Shown: positions 43,158 through 51,666, counted from the first letter of the stretch. The stretch: DNA of 64,000 nt from Parasphingopyxis algicola (GCF_013378075.1 NZ_CP051131.1:2046001-2110000); one strand, 5' to 3'. Translations and numbers: made by a program. The notes: generated by a model not told the origin, from the letters alone.

Positions 43158-43460
43158 ATGGCCGATACCGAAGTCGGGATAGAATTGCAGGATAGCGGCT
43201 CGAAAGGCCGCTACGTCGCGCGGATCGACGGCGCGGCCGAGGAAGCCGAGCTGACCTTCTCGCGCGCTTCCGAAACCTTGGTCATCGTCGACCATACCGG
43301 CGTCCCCGACAGCCTGCGCGGCATGGGGCTGGGCAAGGCGCTGGCCGAGCGCGTCGTCGCCGATGCGCGGGCCAAGGGGTTCAGGATCGTCCCGCTCTGC
43401 CCGTTCTTCAAGGCGATCGCCGAGCGCCGTCCCGACTGGCGGGACGTGGTGCAAGGCTAA
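43158..43460 (+). CDS. Small GNAT-family N-acetyltransferase (YjdJ/NATD1-like)
   Basis: A 100-residue single-domain GNAT. The acetyl-CoA loop is VPDSLRGMGLGKALAERVV, followed by GFRIVPLCPFFKAIAERRP. Proteins of this short type bind acetyl-CoA, and a Cys (here in PLCPF) may take part. The role is unknown. ATG 43158 follows AGGAG by nine bases. The stop shares one base with the acyl-CoA dehydrogenase ATG (TAATG). Confidence 0.8.
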   Translation: MADTEVGIELQDSGSKGRYVARIDGAAEEAELTFSRASETLVIVDHTGVPDSLRGMGLGKALAERVVADARAKGFRIVPLCPFFKAIAERRPDWRDVVQG

Positions 43461-44611
43461 TGCAGGACGATTTCACCGCCATTCGCGACGAGGTCGCGAA
43501 ACTCTGCGCGCGCTTTCCCGGCGAATATTGGCGCGAGAAGGACAAGCAGCGCGCCTATCCGGGCGAATTCGTCGATGCGCTGACCGAGGGCGGCTATCTC
43601 GCGGCGCTGATCCCCGAAGAATATGGCGGCGCCGGGCTGCCGCTGTCGGGCGCGGCGGCGATCCTCGAGGAAATCCAGTATCGGGGCGGCAATGGCGGCG
43701 CCTGCCACGCGCAGATGTACATCATGGGCACGCTGCTCCGCCACGGCTCGGACGCGCAGAAACAGGAGTATCTGCCCAAGATCGCGAACGGCGAGCTCCG
43801 ACTGCAGGCGTTCGGCGTGACCGAACCGACCAGCGGCACCGATACGCTTTCGCTCAAGACCGTCGCGAAGAAGGACGGCGACGATTACGTCATCAACGGC
43901 CAGAAGATCTGGACGAGCCGCGCCGAACATTCGGACCTCATGCTGCTGCTCGCGCGCACCACGCCGCGCGCGGATGTCAGCAAGCGCACCGAGGGGCTGT
44001 CGGTCTTCGTCGTCGATATGCGCGAGGCGCTCGGCAACGGGCTGACGATCAAGCCGATCGACACGATGATGAACCATTCGACGACCGAGATCTTCTTCGA
44101 CGATATGCGCGTGCCCACCGCAAACCTTGTCGGCGAGGAAGGCCAGGGCTTTCGCTACATCCTCTCCGGCATGAACGCCGAGCGCATCCTGATCGCAGCG
44201 GAATGCATCGGCGACGCCAAATTCTTCCTCGACCGGGCGACGGATTATGCGAAGGACCGCGAAGTCTTCGGCCGCGCGATCGGCCAGAACCAGGGCATTC
44301 AGTTCCCGATCGCCAAGGCCTATGCGCAGATGCGTGCCGCCGAGCTGATGGTGAAGGAGGCGCTCGCCCGCTACGAAGCCGGGGAGAATACGGGCGCCGA
44401 GGCCAATATGGCGAAGATGCTCGCGGCCGACGCGAGCTGGGCGGCGGGCGAGGCCTGCATCCAGACCTTCGGCGGCTTCGGCTTCGCGGCCGAGTACGAT
44501 ATCGAGCGGAAGTTCCGCGAGACGCGGCTCTACCAGGTCGCGCCGGTCTCGACGAACCTCATCCTCTCCTATCTTGCCGAACATGTGCTCGGCCTGCCGC
44601 GCTCCTATTAG
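43460..44611 (+). CDS. Acyl-CoA dehydrogenase (IVD/LCAD-type catalytic Glu)
   Basis: A 383-residue flavoenzyme. LQAFGVTEPTSGTDTLSLKT and INGQKIWTSRAEHSDLMLLL are the FAD- and substrate-binding signatures. The usual C-terminal YEGT base is missing (RLYQVAP), but Glu241 in GMNAERILIA matches the helix-G glutamate of isovaleryl- and long-chain acyl-CoA dehydrogenases. It should act on a branched or long acyl-CoA. It is the last gene of the glk-ppc-GNAT run, but by function may serve the CoA-thioester pathway encoded further right. Confidence 0.88.
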   Translation: MQDDFTAIRDEVAKLCARFPGEYWREKDKQRAYPGEFVDALTEGGYLAALIPEEYGGAGLPLSGAAAILEEIQYRGGNGGACHAQMYIMGTLLRHGSDAQKQEYLPKIANGELRLQAFGVTEPTSGTDTLSLKTVAKKDGDDYVINGQKIWTSRAEHSDLMLLLARTTPRADVSKRTEGLSVFVVDMREALGNGLTIKPIDTMMNHSTTEIFFDDMRVPTANLVGEEGQGFRYILSGMNAERILIAAECIGDAKFFLDRATDYAKDREVFGRAIGQNQGIQFPIAKAYAQMRAAELMVKEALARYEAGENTGAEANMAKMLAADASWAAGEACIQTFGGFGFAAEYDIERKFRETRLYQVAPVSTNLILSYLAEHVLGLPRSY

Positions 44612-44655
44612 CTTGCCGTCGCCAAAGCCTTCTCTACGGCGAGATCGAGGCAGAC

Positions 44656-44744
44656 GTCATTACGAGCATAGCAAAGCAATCCAGGGCCACGAACGACGCG
44701 TTTGCAGCTCTGGATTGCCGCGGGCCTTCTACCCTCGCAATGAC
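44656..44744. repeat. CATTGCGAG-type palindromic repeat, copy 2
   Basis: Starts GTCATTACGAG (one mismatch) and ends CTCGCAATGAC; inner CAATCCAGG faces CTGGATTG. It fills the convergent gap between the acyl-CoA dehydrogenase and TonB receptor genes. Confidence 0.8.
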
Positions 44745-44767
44745 GTATCAATCTGAGGCTATCCGAC

Positions 44768-47302
44768 CTAAAAGTTGAACCCGGCTTCGACGCCGATCAC
44801 GCGGCGCGGGCCCGGCGAGATGAAGGATCCGCCGAACTCGATGGCCGGGATGACTTCCGCCGGATAGCGCGTGTCGAACAGGTTCTCGGCGAAGAACATC
44901 AGCCGCCAGCGATCGCTCTGGAAGCCCGCGCGGAAATCGAACACCGAATAGCTGTTGCGCTGGGTCGCGCTGTTATCCGCATCGCCGACGAATGCCGGAA
45001 GCCCGAGCGCCGAGCCCGGCAACAGGCCGGAGAACAGCGTCGGCGTGATCTGGTCCTGCACCGTGTGGAACCAGGTCGGACCGACGATCCGGTAATCGCC
45101 GCGCACGAGAACGTCGAAATCGCGATGGATCGGCGCGACGATCTGGCTGCCGATATTGATCGTGTAATCGGGCGTATAGGGCGATTCATTGCCGACCGTG
45201 TCGGGCCGCGAACTGTTCGCCTTGATCTCCGAATCGGTCCAGTTGAACGAGCCGAACACGTCCCAGCCGGGCAGGATCTCGACATTGGTGTTGAACTCGA
45301 CTCCCATCACCTCGACCTCGTCGATGTTCGAGACGACGCGCAGCAGCCCGAACGGCCCGACGAAGAATTCGAAGAATTGCATGTCGTCGATCTCGGTATA
45401 ATAGCCGGCCAGATCGAAGGTCCATGGACCCGACGACCCGCGGAAGCCGACCTCGAACGCGCTCGAGCGTTCGCGGTCGAACTGGTCCTCTATCAGGATG
45501 TTGGTGCCGAGGAACTGGTTGAAATTCTGGTCGACGATCGCGGCCGAGCCCTGGTTGTTGAAGCCGCCCGATTTGAAGCCGATGCCCCAGGTCGCGTAGA
45601 AATTGATGTCGTCGGTCAGCGCATAGTTGAGGCTGAGCCGCGGCTGGATCTGGTCGAAGCTCGCATCCTGCGGCTGGATCGGGCCGAAGGCCTGGCCCGG
45701 GTTGATCGGGCCGCCGGTGATCGGATCGAGCACATTGGGCACGAGGTTCCGCACGCTACGGTCCTCGACGTCGTAGCGCACGGCGGCGCCCAGCGTCAGG
45801 CGGTCGGTAACGTCGGCTTCGACAGAACCGAACGCGGCGAACACGTCGGTCGAGAAATCGTCGCTGAACAGCTGCGAGGTCGGGTTCGCGCTGCCGGCGG
45901 GGTTGAACAGTTCCTCGATGATGCCCTGGCCGAGATCCGCGCCCAGACTGACACCGACCTGCCGGTCGATATGGAGATAATAGGCGCCGAGCTGCCAGCT
46001 GACCGGGCCCGTATCGGATGAGAGCCGGACCTCGAAGCTGATATCCTCCTGATTGCGGATCTGATATTGCGTACCGTCGCAGGTGGTCGGTGAATAGGGA
46101 CCGAAGGTCGAGCCCGTGGCCGGCGCGAAGATGAAGGGGATCGGCGTCTGGCCGATAAAGCCCGGCTGGTTGACCGGGAAGCCGGTCAGCGCGGCCGTGC
46201 TCGCGAAACAGGCATTGGACGCAGCGGTCGAATCCGCACTGATGATGTTCGGGAGCGCGAACGCGGCCGAGATATAGCGCGCGAAATCGGCCGACGTGCC
46301 GTCGGCCGTCAGCGCGTTGTCGATGTTCGAATAGAGCGCCCAGGCGGTGAGCTGTATGTCGCCGAAATCATGCTCGAGCTTGATCGACGCCTCGAGCGTA
46401 TCCTGCGAGTTGGTCGGCCGGATATTGCTGTAGTAGCGGAACTCGTGATCGTCGACATCTTCGAAGAACGCCGGATTGGCGCCCGCGAAATTGGGCAGGT
46501 GGAAGGCCGCGTTGAAGTTGATCGACGCGCCCCGGAGCTCACCGTAGCGGACCTTGAAATCGAGCTCGGTATCGGGACCGAGTTCGGCCAATAGCCGGCC
46601 GTTGACGTTCCAGACTTCCTGGTCGTCGACGACATTGCGGTTGTTGAGGAAGAGATTCTCGTAGAAGCCGTCGGTCGAGCGATAGTCGCCCGACAGGACG
46701 AAGCCGATGCCGTCGGTCAGCGGCCCGGCGATATAGCCATTGGCCTCCCAGGTATTCTCGCTGCCGTAACTGCCGCGCACGCTGCCCTCGAGCACGTCAG
46801 ACGGGCGCACGGTCGTGATGACGATCGCGCCGGCCGCGGCATTGCGGCCATAAAGCGCGCCTTGCGGGCCTTTCAGTATTTCGACCTGGCGGAGCGTGCC
46901 CTGATCCTGGTTCAGCGCCGCCGTATTGGTGCGCAGGATGCCGTCGACGACGAGCGCGACCGAGCTTTCCGCGTCGCGCGTCCCGTTGATGCCGCGAATG
47001 TTGATCTGGCTGTCGCCGGCCTCGGCCGTGTTGGTCACGATCGTGACGCCCGGCGTCAGGCCGATGAAATCCTCGGCGCGGCGGATATTCTGGGTTTCGA
47101 GCTGTTCGCCGGTGAACACCGTGATCGATGCCGGGACATCGGCGAGCGTTTCCTCCTGCCGGCGCGCGGTGACGATGATCGGCGCGTTGCCCGAATCGAG
47201 CTGCTCGCTCGCGCCATTCCCGGTGGTCTGGGCCTGGGCGGAGGTCGCGATGGCCATCCCCGCCGTGGCCGCGAGAAGCGTCGGTGCGATCCGGTTGAAC
47301 AT
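44768..47302 (-). CDS. TonB-dependent outer-membrane receptor
   Basis: An 844-residue receptor. The signal peptide (about 1-24) ends SAQAQ. The TonB-box candidate is APIIVTARRQEE; plug motifs are VPASITVFTGEQLE, INIRGINGT, RQVEILKGPQGALYGRN and AAAGAIVITTVRP. The barrel ends in VEAGFNF with a terminal Phe. It is the last gene of a minus-strand run: racemase-like, two NTF2-like proteins, receptor. The divergent promoter has a TTGTATACAA palindrome. It probably imports the unknown substrate of the hydantoinase/CoA pathway. It is not closely similar by eye to the first receptor. Confidence 0.9.
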   Translation of the reverse strand: MFNRIAPTLLAATAGMAIATSAQAQTTGNGASEQLDSGNAPIIVTARRQEETLADVPASITVFTGEQLETQNIRRAEDFIGLTPGVTIVTNTAEAGDSQINIRGINGTRDAESSVALVVDGILRTNTAALNQDQGTLRQVEILKGPQGALYGRNAAAGAIVITTVRPSDVLEGSVRGSYGSENTWEANGYIAGPLTDGIGFVLSGDYRSTDGFYENLFLNNRNVVDDQEVWNVNGRLLAELGPDTELDFKVRYGELRGASINFNAAFHLPNFAGANPAFFEDVDDHEFRYYSNIRPTNSQDTLEASIKLEHDFGDIQLTAWALYSNIDNALTADGTSADFARYISAAFALPNIISADSTAASNACFASTAALTGFPVNQPGFIGQTPIPFIFAPATGSTFGPYSPTTCDGTQYQIRNQEDISFEVRLSSDTGPVSWQLGAYYLHIDRQVGVSLGADLGQGIIEELFNPAGSANPTSQLFSDDFSTDVFAAFGSVEADVTDRLTLGAAVRYDVEDRSVRNLVPNVLDPITGGPINPGQAFGPIQPQDASFDQIQPRLSLNYALTDDINFYATWGIGFKSGGFNNQGSAAIVDQNFNQFLGTNILIEDQFDRERSSAFEVGFRGSSGPWTFDLAGYYTEIDDMQFFEFFVGPFGLLRVVSNIDEVEVMGVEFNTNVEILPGWDVFGSFNWTDSEIKANSSRPDTVGNESPYTPDYTINIGSQIVAPIHRDFDVLVRGDYRIVGPTWFHTVQDQITPTLFSGLLPGSALGLPAFVGDADNSATQRNSYSVFDFRAGFQSDRWRLMFFAENLFDTRYPAEVIPAIEFGGSFISPGPRRVIGVEAGFNF

Positions 47303-47324
47303 GATTTTCTCCCTGTTTTTCCCT

Positions 47325-47723
47325 TCAGACGAGGACGTTGGCCCCGCTCATGTAAACATAGACTTCCTGGAACTTGTCGCCCCTGACGCGCCAGAAATTG
47401 GTGTTGTAGAGCCGGGTGACCTCGCCATTCTCGTCGGTCAGCACGGCTTCGAACGAGGCCGCGATCCGGCCGTTCTTTTCATCGACCGTGCAGGTGAAAT
47501 CCTGGTGGACGATCGTATCGTAGCTGCCGAAAAACGTCTCGAACATCTCCCGGATGCCGGCCTTGCCCTCATGGATCGTGTGATCGGTCTGGATCGTGAA
47601 CAGCGCGGTATCGTGGAAGCAGTCGAGCGTGGCTTCCATATTCTTCTGATCGACATTGCCGAAATAGGTTTTCGTCGCGAGTTCGATCAGTTCGTCGCGG
47701 TTCAATGTGCTTGGATATTGCAT
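47325..47723 (-). CDS. NTF2/SnoaL-like protein 1
   Basis: A 132-residue protein of the cone-shaped NTF2/SnoaL fold, which hosts isomerases, dehydratases, cyclases and binding proteins. Its C-terminal VYVYMSGANVLV and the early KTYFGNVDQKNMEATLDCFHD closely match the neighbouring protein, so the two are tandem paralogues. No catalytic residues can be assigned with confidence. The receptor gene follows after 22 bases. Confidence 0.78.
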   Translation of the reverse strand: MQYPSTLNRDELIELATKTYFGNVDQKNMEATLDCFHDTALFTIQTDHTIHEGKAGIREMFETFFGSYDTIVHQDFTCTVDEKNGRIAASFEAVLTDENGEVTRLYNTNFWRVRGDKFQEVYVYMSGANVLV

Positions 47724-47735
47724 CGCCCGTTTCCC

Positions 47736-48125
47736 CTATTTCAACAGATTGTCGCCGCTCATATAGACGTACACATTCTGGAACCTGTCGCCCTTGAGGT
47801 AGAAGCGGTTGCAATTCTGGTAGACGAGCTCCTCGCCGAGCTCATTGGGCTCGATCTCGACCGTGAATTGCGAGCAGACCGCATTTTCTTGCCGATCCAC
47901 GGTATGGACGAAATTGCCGTGCCAGATCCTACCGTTCGTCGAAAACAGCCCTTCGAACATGGTGCGGATCGCGTCGATCCCGTCATGTTTGGTGTCCGAC
48001 GTCATCTCATGGAGCACGGCGTCGGGGTGGAAACAGTCGAGCACCTGATCCATGCGCTTGTTGTCGACGCCGTCGAAATAGCGTTTGGTGACGATGTCGA
48101 CATAATAGGGATAGGGATTGCTCAT
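47736..48125 (-). CDS. NTF2/SnoaL-like protein 2
   Basis: A 129-residue paralogue of the next gene: KRYFDGVDNKRMDQVLDCFHPDAV and VYVYMSGDNLLK match position for position. The pair may form a heterodimer. ATG 48125 overlaps the stop of the racemase-like gene (ATGA); a longer open frame in this phase lies inside that gene and is not coding. The function is unknown. Confidence 0.78.
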   Translation of the reverse strand: MSNPYPYYVDIVTKRYFDGVDNKRMDQVLDCFHPDAVLHEMTSDTKHDGIDAIRTMFEGLFSTNGRIWHGNFVHTVDRQENAVCSQFTVEIEPNELGEELVYQNCNRFYLKGDRFQNVYVYMSGDNLLK

Positions 48126-48856
48126 CCGGCGATCTCCGCATCTTTGGGAACTTCGGGGGTCGGGAAGGCCTTCTTGCTGTGCGTGAGGCCCAGTTCGATA
48201 AAGGTTTCGAGCATCTTGTAGGCGACGACACCGGGATTGATGACCGGGATCGGCAGGTTGGAATCGAGATGCGCGGCCGACTGGTGCATCGTCGTCGAAC
48301 CAAGCACGATGACATCGGCGCCATCCTCCTCGATGCAGCGCGCCGCCGCTTCCTCGAGCTTGCCGAAGATCACCTCTTCCTTGCCCGCGAGCAGTTCGGT
48401 AACGTCGGGCCGCGTCTGTATGGAGCGCATCGATGCAAGCCGCTTCTCCAGCCCATATTCGGTAATCGTCTTCTCGTAGAGCGGAAACCATTCGTCCCAC
48501 ATGGTGAGGATCGAGAATTTCTTGCCCATCATGCACGCCGCGTAGAAAGCGCTTTCGCCGGGCCCGGCGACCGGGATCGACAGGCGCGAGCGCAGCGCAC
48601 GCAGCCCGGAATCGCTGACCGTGTCGATCAGCACGCCGGCAAAGCCTTCTTCCTCGGCCTTTATCCCCGCCTGGAACACCGTCCAGTCCATCAGCAACAT
48701 GTCGTGATAGCTGTCGCCGAGCGCAGCGCCCCAGCGCACCGCCTCGAAAACCGGCTCGAAACCGTCGCGGACCAGCGGCGGCGGCAACTGCTCGGCGCGA
48801 TTGGCAACGCCGGCGTCGTCCATCGGGATCGGAACGATGACCTTGATGCGTTTCAC
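48122..48856 (-). CDS. Asp/Glu/hydantoin racemase superfamily protein lacking both catalytic cysteines
   Basis: A 244-residue protein of the Asp/Glu racemase fold, close to hydantoin racemases in layout: VIVPIPM at the start, GVLIDTVSDSGLRALRS at about 74-90, and VIVLGSTTMHQS at about 183-193. The two cysteines used by racemases, expected in C-x-x-D and LGC, are Thr79 and Ser187. Two-base racemisation is therefore unlikely, and so is the single-Cys chemistry of arylmalonate decarboxylase. It may be a lyase, isomerase or binding protein. The GTG start at 48856 follows GGGGG. First gene of the minus-strand run with the NTF2 pair and receptor. Confidence 0.75.
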   Translation of the reverse strand: MKRIKVIVPIPMDDAGVANRAEQLPPPLVRDGFEPVFEAVRWGAALGDSYHDMLLMDWTVFQAGIKAEEEGFAGVLIDTVSDSGLRALRSRLSIPVAGPGESAFYAACMMGKKFSILTMWDEWFPLYEKTITEYGLEKRLASMRSIQTRPDVTELLAGKEEVIFGKLEEAAARCIEEDGADVIVLGSTTMHQSAAHLDSNLPIPVINPGVVAYKMLETFIELGLTHSKKAFPTPEVPKDAEIAG

Positions 48857-48918
48857 ACAACCCCCTTATGCTGCCTCGTTGGTCGGCTAATCTATATATC
48901 TAGCTGCCGGCACCGGTT

Positions 48919-48928
48919 TTGTATACAA
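48919..48928. promoter_or_regulatory. GntR-type operator TTGTATACAA, site 1
   Basis: A perfect 10-bp palindrome with AT-rich flanks, in the divergent gap between the racemase-like gene and the GntR gene. The same core recurs at 51716-51727. The size and symmetry fit FadR/FCD-type regulators. Confidence 0.65.
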
Positions 48929-48954
48929 TTTTCATCGAAGGGAACAAGCCATTG

Positions 48955-49596
48955 ATGTCGAGCGCTGCGGATAAGGCCTATTCCGGGATCCGGTCGCTGA
49001 TCCTCGACGGGACGCTCACGCCGGGCGAGCAGCTCAAGGAAGAGGAGCTGGCCGAGCGGATCGGCGTGTCGCGGACCCCGATCCGGGACGCTCTGAGGCG
49101 GCTGGAGGCCGAGTTTTTCGTAATCCGCAGCGACAGCCAGCGCAGCTTCGTCGCCGACCAGTCGGTCGAGGATATCGACGAGATATTCACCCTGCGCGCG
49201 ATGCTCGAAGGCCATGCGGCGGCGCGGGCCGCAACGGTCGGCGGCCCGGCGCTGGCCGCGCGCCTGCGCGAAATTGTCGACAAAGCGGGCAATGGCAACG
49301 ATGTCGACACGTTCCTCGATCACAATGCCGATTTCCATGCCGAGATCATCGCGGGCGCGGGATCGGACCGGCTCGCGACCATGCTCGCCCGCCTCGTCAG
49401 CCAGCCGATCGTCCACCGCACCGCGCGGGTCTACGACAAGGGCCAGTTCGAGCGCAGCCTGTTCGAGCATCGCGAATTGGTCGACGCGATCGAGCGTGGC
49501 GATGGGGAATGGGCGCGCTCGGTCATGACGAGCCATATCCGGCGCGCCTTCCACGTGTTCGAGGAGGCGGCTCAGGCGCTCAAGCGCGAGAAATAG
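48955..49596 (+). CDS. GntR-family regulator, FCD/FadR type
   Basis: A 213-residue regulator. The N-terminal winged helix includes IRSLILDGTLTPGEQLKEEELAERIGVSR with TPIRDALRRLE; the C-terminal FCD domain has metal-site residues in FHAEIIAGAGSDRL and FEHRELVDAIERGD. It probably senses an organic acid. It lies between two sets of target genes and is the likely ligand of the TTGTATACAA sites. ATG 48955 is preferred; an in-frame TTG at 48919 lies in the operator. Its 3' end overlaps the convergent amidase gene by 25 bases. Confidence 0.87.
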   Translation: MSSAADKAYSGIRSLILDGTLTPGEQLKEEELAERIGVSRTPIRDALRRLEAEFFVIRSDSQRSFVADQSVEDIDEIFTLRAMLEGHAAARAATVGGPALAARLREIVDKAGNGNDVDTFLDHNADFHAEIIAGAGSDRLATMLARLVSQPIVHRTARVYDKGQFERSLFEHRELVDAIERGDGEWARSVMTSHIRRAFHVFEEAAQALKREK

Positions 49597-50201
49597 GCGA
49601 GCGTTTCGTCGACGCTGAGCATGTCGGCATATTTGGCCCTGAGATCGAAGATATTGGCGTCGTGCACGGCCGCGTCCCGGTCGCCGCAAGCCTCGGGCAC
49701 GACGAGCGGAATGAAGCCGTGCTGGAGCGCGTCGAGCGTCGAGGCGCGGACGCAGCCCGAGGTCGACAGTCCGGTGATTACGCAGCAATCCACGTCCATG
49801 GCGCGCAGCGTTTCGGCGAAGCCGGTGCCGAAAAAGGCGCTCGGATATTGCTTGGTGACGATGCGCTCGCCCGGCGCCGGCTGCAGCGAGGGCGGAAAGG
49901 CGCCGAGCGGACTCCCCCGGTCGAACACCTTGAGCGCGGCGATCTTGCGGTAGAAATGGCCGCCATCCGCCCCGCCCGGCTCATATTCGACATTGGTCCA
50001 GATGACGGGGACGCCCGCCTCCCGCGCCGCGGCGACCAGCTTTTCATTGACCTTCAGCTCGGCTTCGACGCCCGCATGGAGCGGCGAATCCGGATCGAGA
50101 TAGGCCATGACGAAATCGATGACGAGTAGGACGGGACGCTCACCGAAACCGAGGCTTTTGTTGAAACCGGCCCTGGCATAATCCTCGTCGAGTTCGGTCA
50201 T
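49572..50201 (-). CDS. Isochorismatase-fold amidohydrolase (N-carbamoylsarcosine amidase-like)
   Basis: A 209-residue cysteine hydrolase with the triad Asp29 (LLVIDF), Lys117 (VTKQYPSAF) and Cys150 (STSGCVRAS), the arrangement of N-carbamoylsarcosine amidohydrolase, maleamate amidase and relatives. It would cut an N-carbamoyl or primary amide to release ammonia. With the ATP-dependent hydantoinase pair encoded nearby it recalls the N-methylhydantoin to sarcosine steps, but the CoA-based genes point to a different carbon skeleton. A 180-bp palindromic element separates it from the CoA-transferase gene upstream. Confidence 0.82.
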   Translation of the reverse strand: MTELDEDYARAGFNKSLGFGERPVLLVIDFVMAYLDPDSPLHAGVEAELKVNEKLVAAAREAGVPVIWTNVEYEPGGADGGHFYRKIAALKVFDRGSPLGAFPPSLQPAPGERIVTKQYPSAFFGTGFAETLRAMDVDCCVITGLSTSGCVRASTLDALQHGFIPLVVPEACGDRDAAVHDANIFDLRAKYADMLSVDETLAYFSRLSA

Positions 50202-50215
50202 AATCCTGAGCCGTC

Positions 50216-50395
50216 ACCCTGAAAGCGCGTGGCGATTGTTTCTGTAGGACAAGCACCGTCATTGCGAGCGTAGCGAAGCAATCCAGAGCCTAGCGCGATA
50301 CGCTCTGGATTGCCGCGTCGCCCCGAAACGAGTTCGGGCCTCCTCGCAATGACAGTGCTTGTCCGAGGGGCACAATCGCCAACTGATTTCAGGGT
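50216..50395. repeat. 180-bp imperfect palindrome built around CATTGCGAG repeat, copy 3
   Basis: The core is GTCATTGCGAGCG to CTCGCAATGAC (50258-50353). The arms continue outwards: GGACAAGCAC and GTGCTTGTCC one base from the core, then TGGCGATTGT facing ACAATCGCCA, then ACCCTGAAA facing TTTCAGGGT. Terminal inverted repeats this long suggest a small non-autonomous mobile element or a long RNA hairpin. Confidence 0.75.
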
Positions 50396-50456
50396 CCACT
50401 CTTCCATCGGCGCCGTCGTCGCTAGGCGAGGAGTGGATGCTGAAACGGGTTCAGCA
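50396..50456. repeat. REP-like hairpin element
   Basis: TGCTGAA (50438-50444) and TTCAGCA (50450-50456) pair around a five-base loop, next to CCACTC (50396-50401) and GAGTGG (50431-50436), which also pair. It directly follows the 180-bp palindrome. Confidence 0.5.
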
Positions 50457-50484
50457 TGACGGAAGACAGCGGACGTGCCGAGTT

Positions 50485-51666
50485 TCATATGATCCCGCGC
50501 TCTTCGAGATCCGCGCGAGTCGCCGAATCCATGCCGAGCAGCTCACCATAGACCGCCTCGTTATGCTGGCCGAGTTCCGGCCCGACCCATTCGACCTTGC
50601 CCGGCGTTTCCGACAGTTTCGGCGCGACATTTTGCATGACGAAATTGTCGTGCTTGGGATGATCGACCTCGATCAGCGCCTCGCGCGCCTGGAACTGCGG
50701 ATCGTGGAGCATTTCGGGCGCGCGATAGATATTGCCGGCCGGCACGCCATGCTCCTCGCACAGGGTCAACACCTCGGCACTGGTTCGCTCCTTCGTCCAT
50801 TCGCCGATCAGCTCGTCGAGCTCGGCCTGCCGCTCGCCGCGCGCCATATGGCTGTTATAGCGCGGATCGTCGCCCAGTTCGGACACCCCCATCATCGCCG
50901 CCATGCGCTTCCAGACGCTGTCCTGATTGCCCGCCACGAGGACGCTGCCGTCCTTCGTCGGATAAACGTTGGACGGCGCGACCTTGGGGAGGATCGAACC
51001 GGTCCGTTCGCGGATATGGCCGGCGACCGTATATTCGGGGACCGTCGATTCCATCATCGCCAGCACCGCCTCGTAGATCGCCGAATCGACGACCTGGCCC
51101 TTGCCCGTATTGTGGCGATGGTTGAGCGCCATCATCGCGCCGAGACAGGCATAGGTGGCGGCGAGGGAATCGCCGATCGACAGGCCCGCCCGGCTCGGCG
51201 GCCGGTCCGGTTCGCCTGCGATATGGCGCATGCCGCCCATCGCCTCGCCGATCCCGCCATAACCGGCGCGCGCGGAATAGGGGCCCGTCTGGCCATAGCC
51301 CGACACCCGGATCATGATCAGCGCCTCGTTGATCGCATGGAGTTCGTCCCAGCCGAGATTCCATTTCTCCAACGTGCCGGGGCGGAAATTCTCGAGCAGG
51401 AAATCGCTCTTCGCCGCCAGTTTCCTGACGATTTCCTGCCCTTCCTTCTCGCGCAGGTTGAGCGTGATCGACTTCTTGTTGCGCGCGACGACCGAGAACC
51501 AGAGCGGGATTCCCTGCCCCCAGGCGCGCATCGCGTCGCCGACCTTGGGCGGCTCGATCTTGATCACTTCGGCGCCGTGATCGGCCATCAGCTGGCCGCA
51601 AAAGGGGCCCGCGATCAGCTGGCCCATTTCGATGAGTCGCAGCCCGTCCAATGCGCCTTGCGCCAT
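50485..51666 (-). CDS. Class III (CaiB/BaiF) CoA-transferase
   Basis: A 393-residue family III CoA-transferase. GLRLIEMGQLIAGPFCGQLM, HGAEVIKIEPP and LLENFRPGTLEKW are the signatures; the nucleophilic Asp should be in GLSIGDSLAA. It moves CoA between carboxylic acids and so activates an acid for later cleavage. ATG 51666 has AAGGAG upstream. It is divergent from the HMG-CoA-lyase-like gene, with a GntR-type operator between. The acid is unknown. Confidence 0.88.
   Translation of the reverse strand: MAQGALDGLRLIEMGQLIAGPFCGQLMADHGAEVIKIEPPKVGDAMRAWGQGIPLWFSVVARNKKSITLNLREKEGQEIVRKLAAKSDFLLENFRPGTLEKWNLGWDELHAINEALIMIRVSGYGQTGPYSARAGYGGIGEAMGGMRHIAGEPDRPPSRAGLSIGDSLAATYACLGAMMALNHRHNTGKGQVVDSAIYEAVLAMMESTVPEYTVAGHIRERTGSILPKVAPSNVYPTKDGSVLVAGNQDSVWKRMAAMMGVSELGDDPRYNSHMARGERQAELDELIGEWTKERTSAEVLTLCEEHGVPAGNIYRAPEMLHDPQFQAREALIEVDHPKHDNFVMQNVAPKLSETPGKVEWVGPELGQHNEAVYGELLGMDSATRADLEERGII

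Noticed and set aside
48122-50201. Nicotinate-type maleate isomerase and maleamate amidase (NicE/NicF)
   Set aside because: The racemase-fold protein lacks the cysteines maleate isomerase needs, and no other nicotinate genes are nearby.
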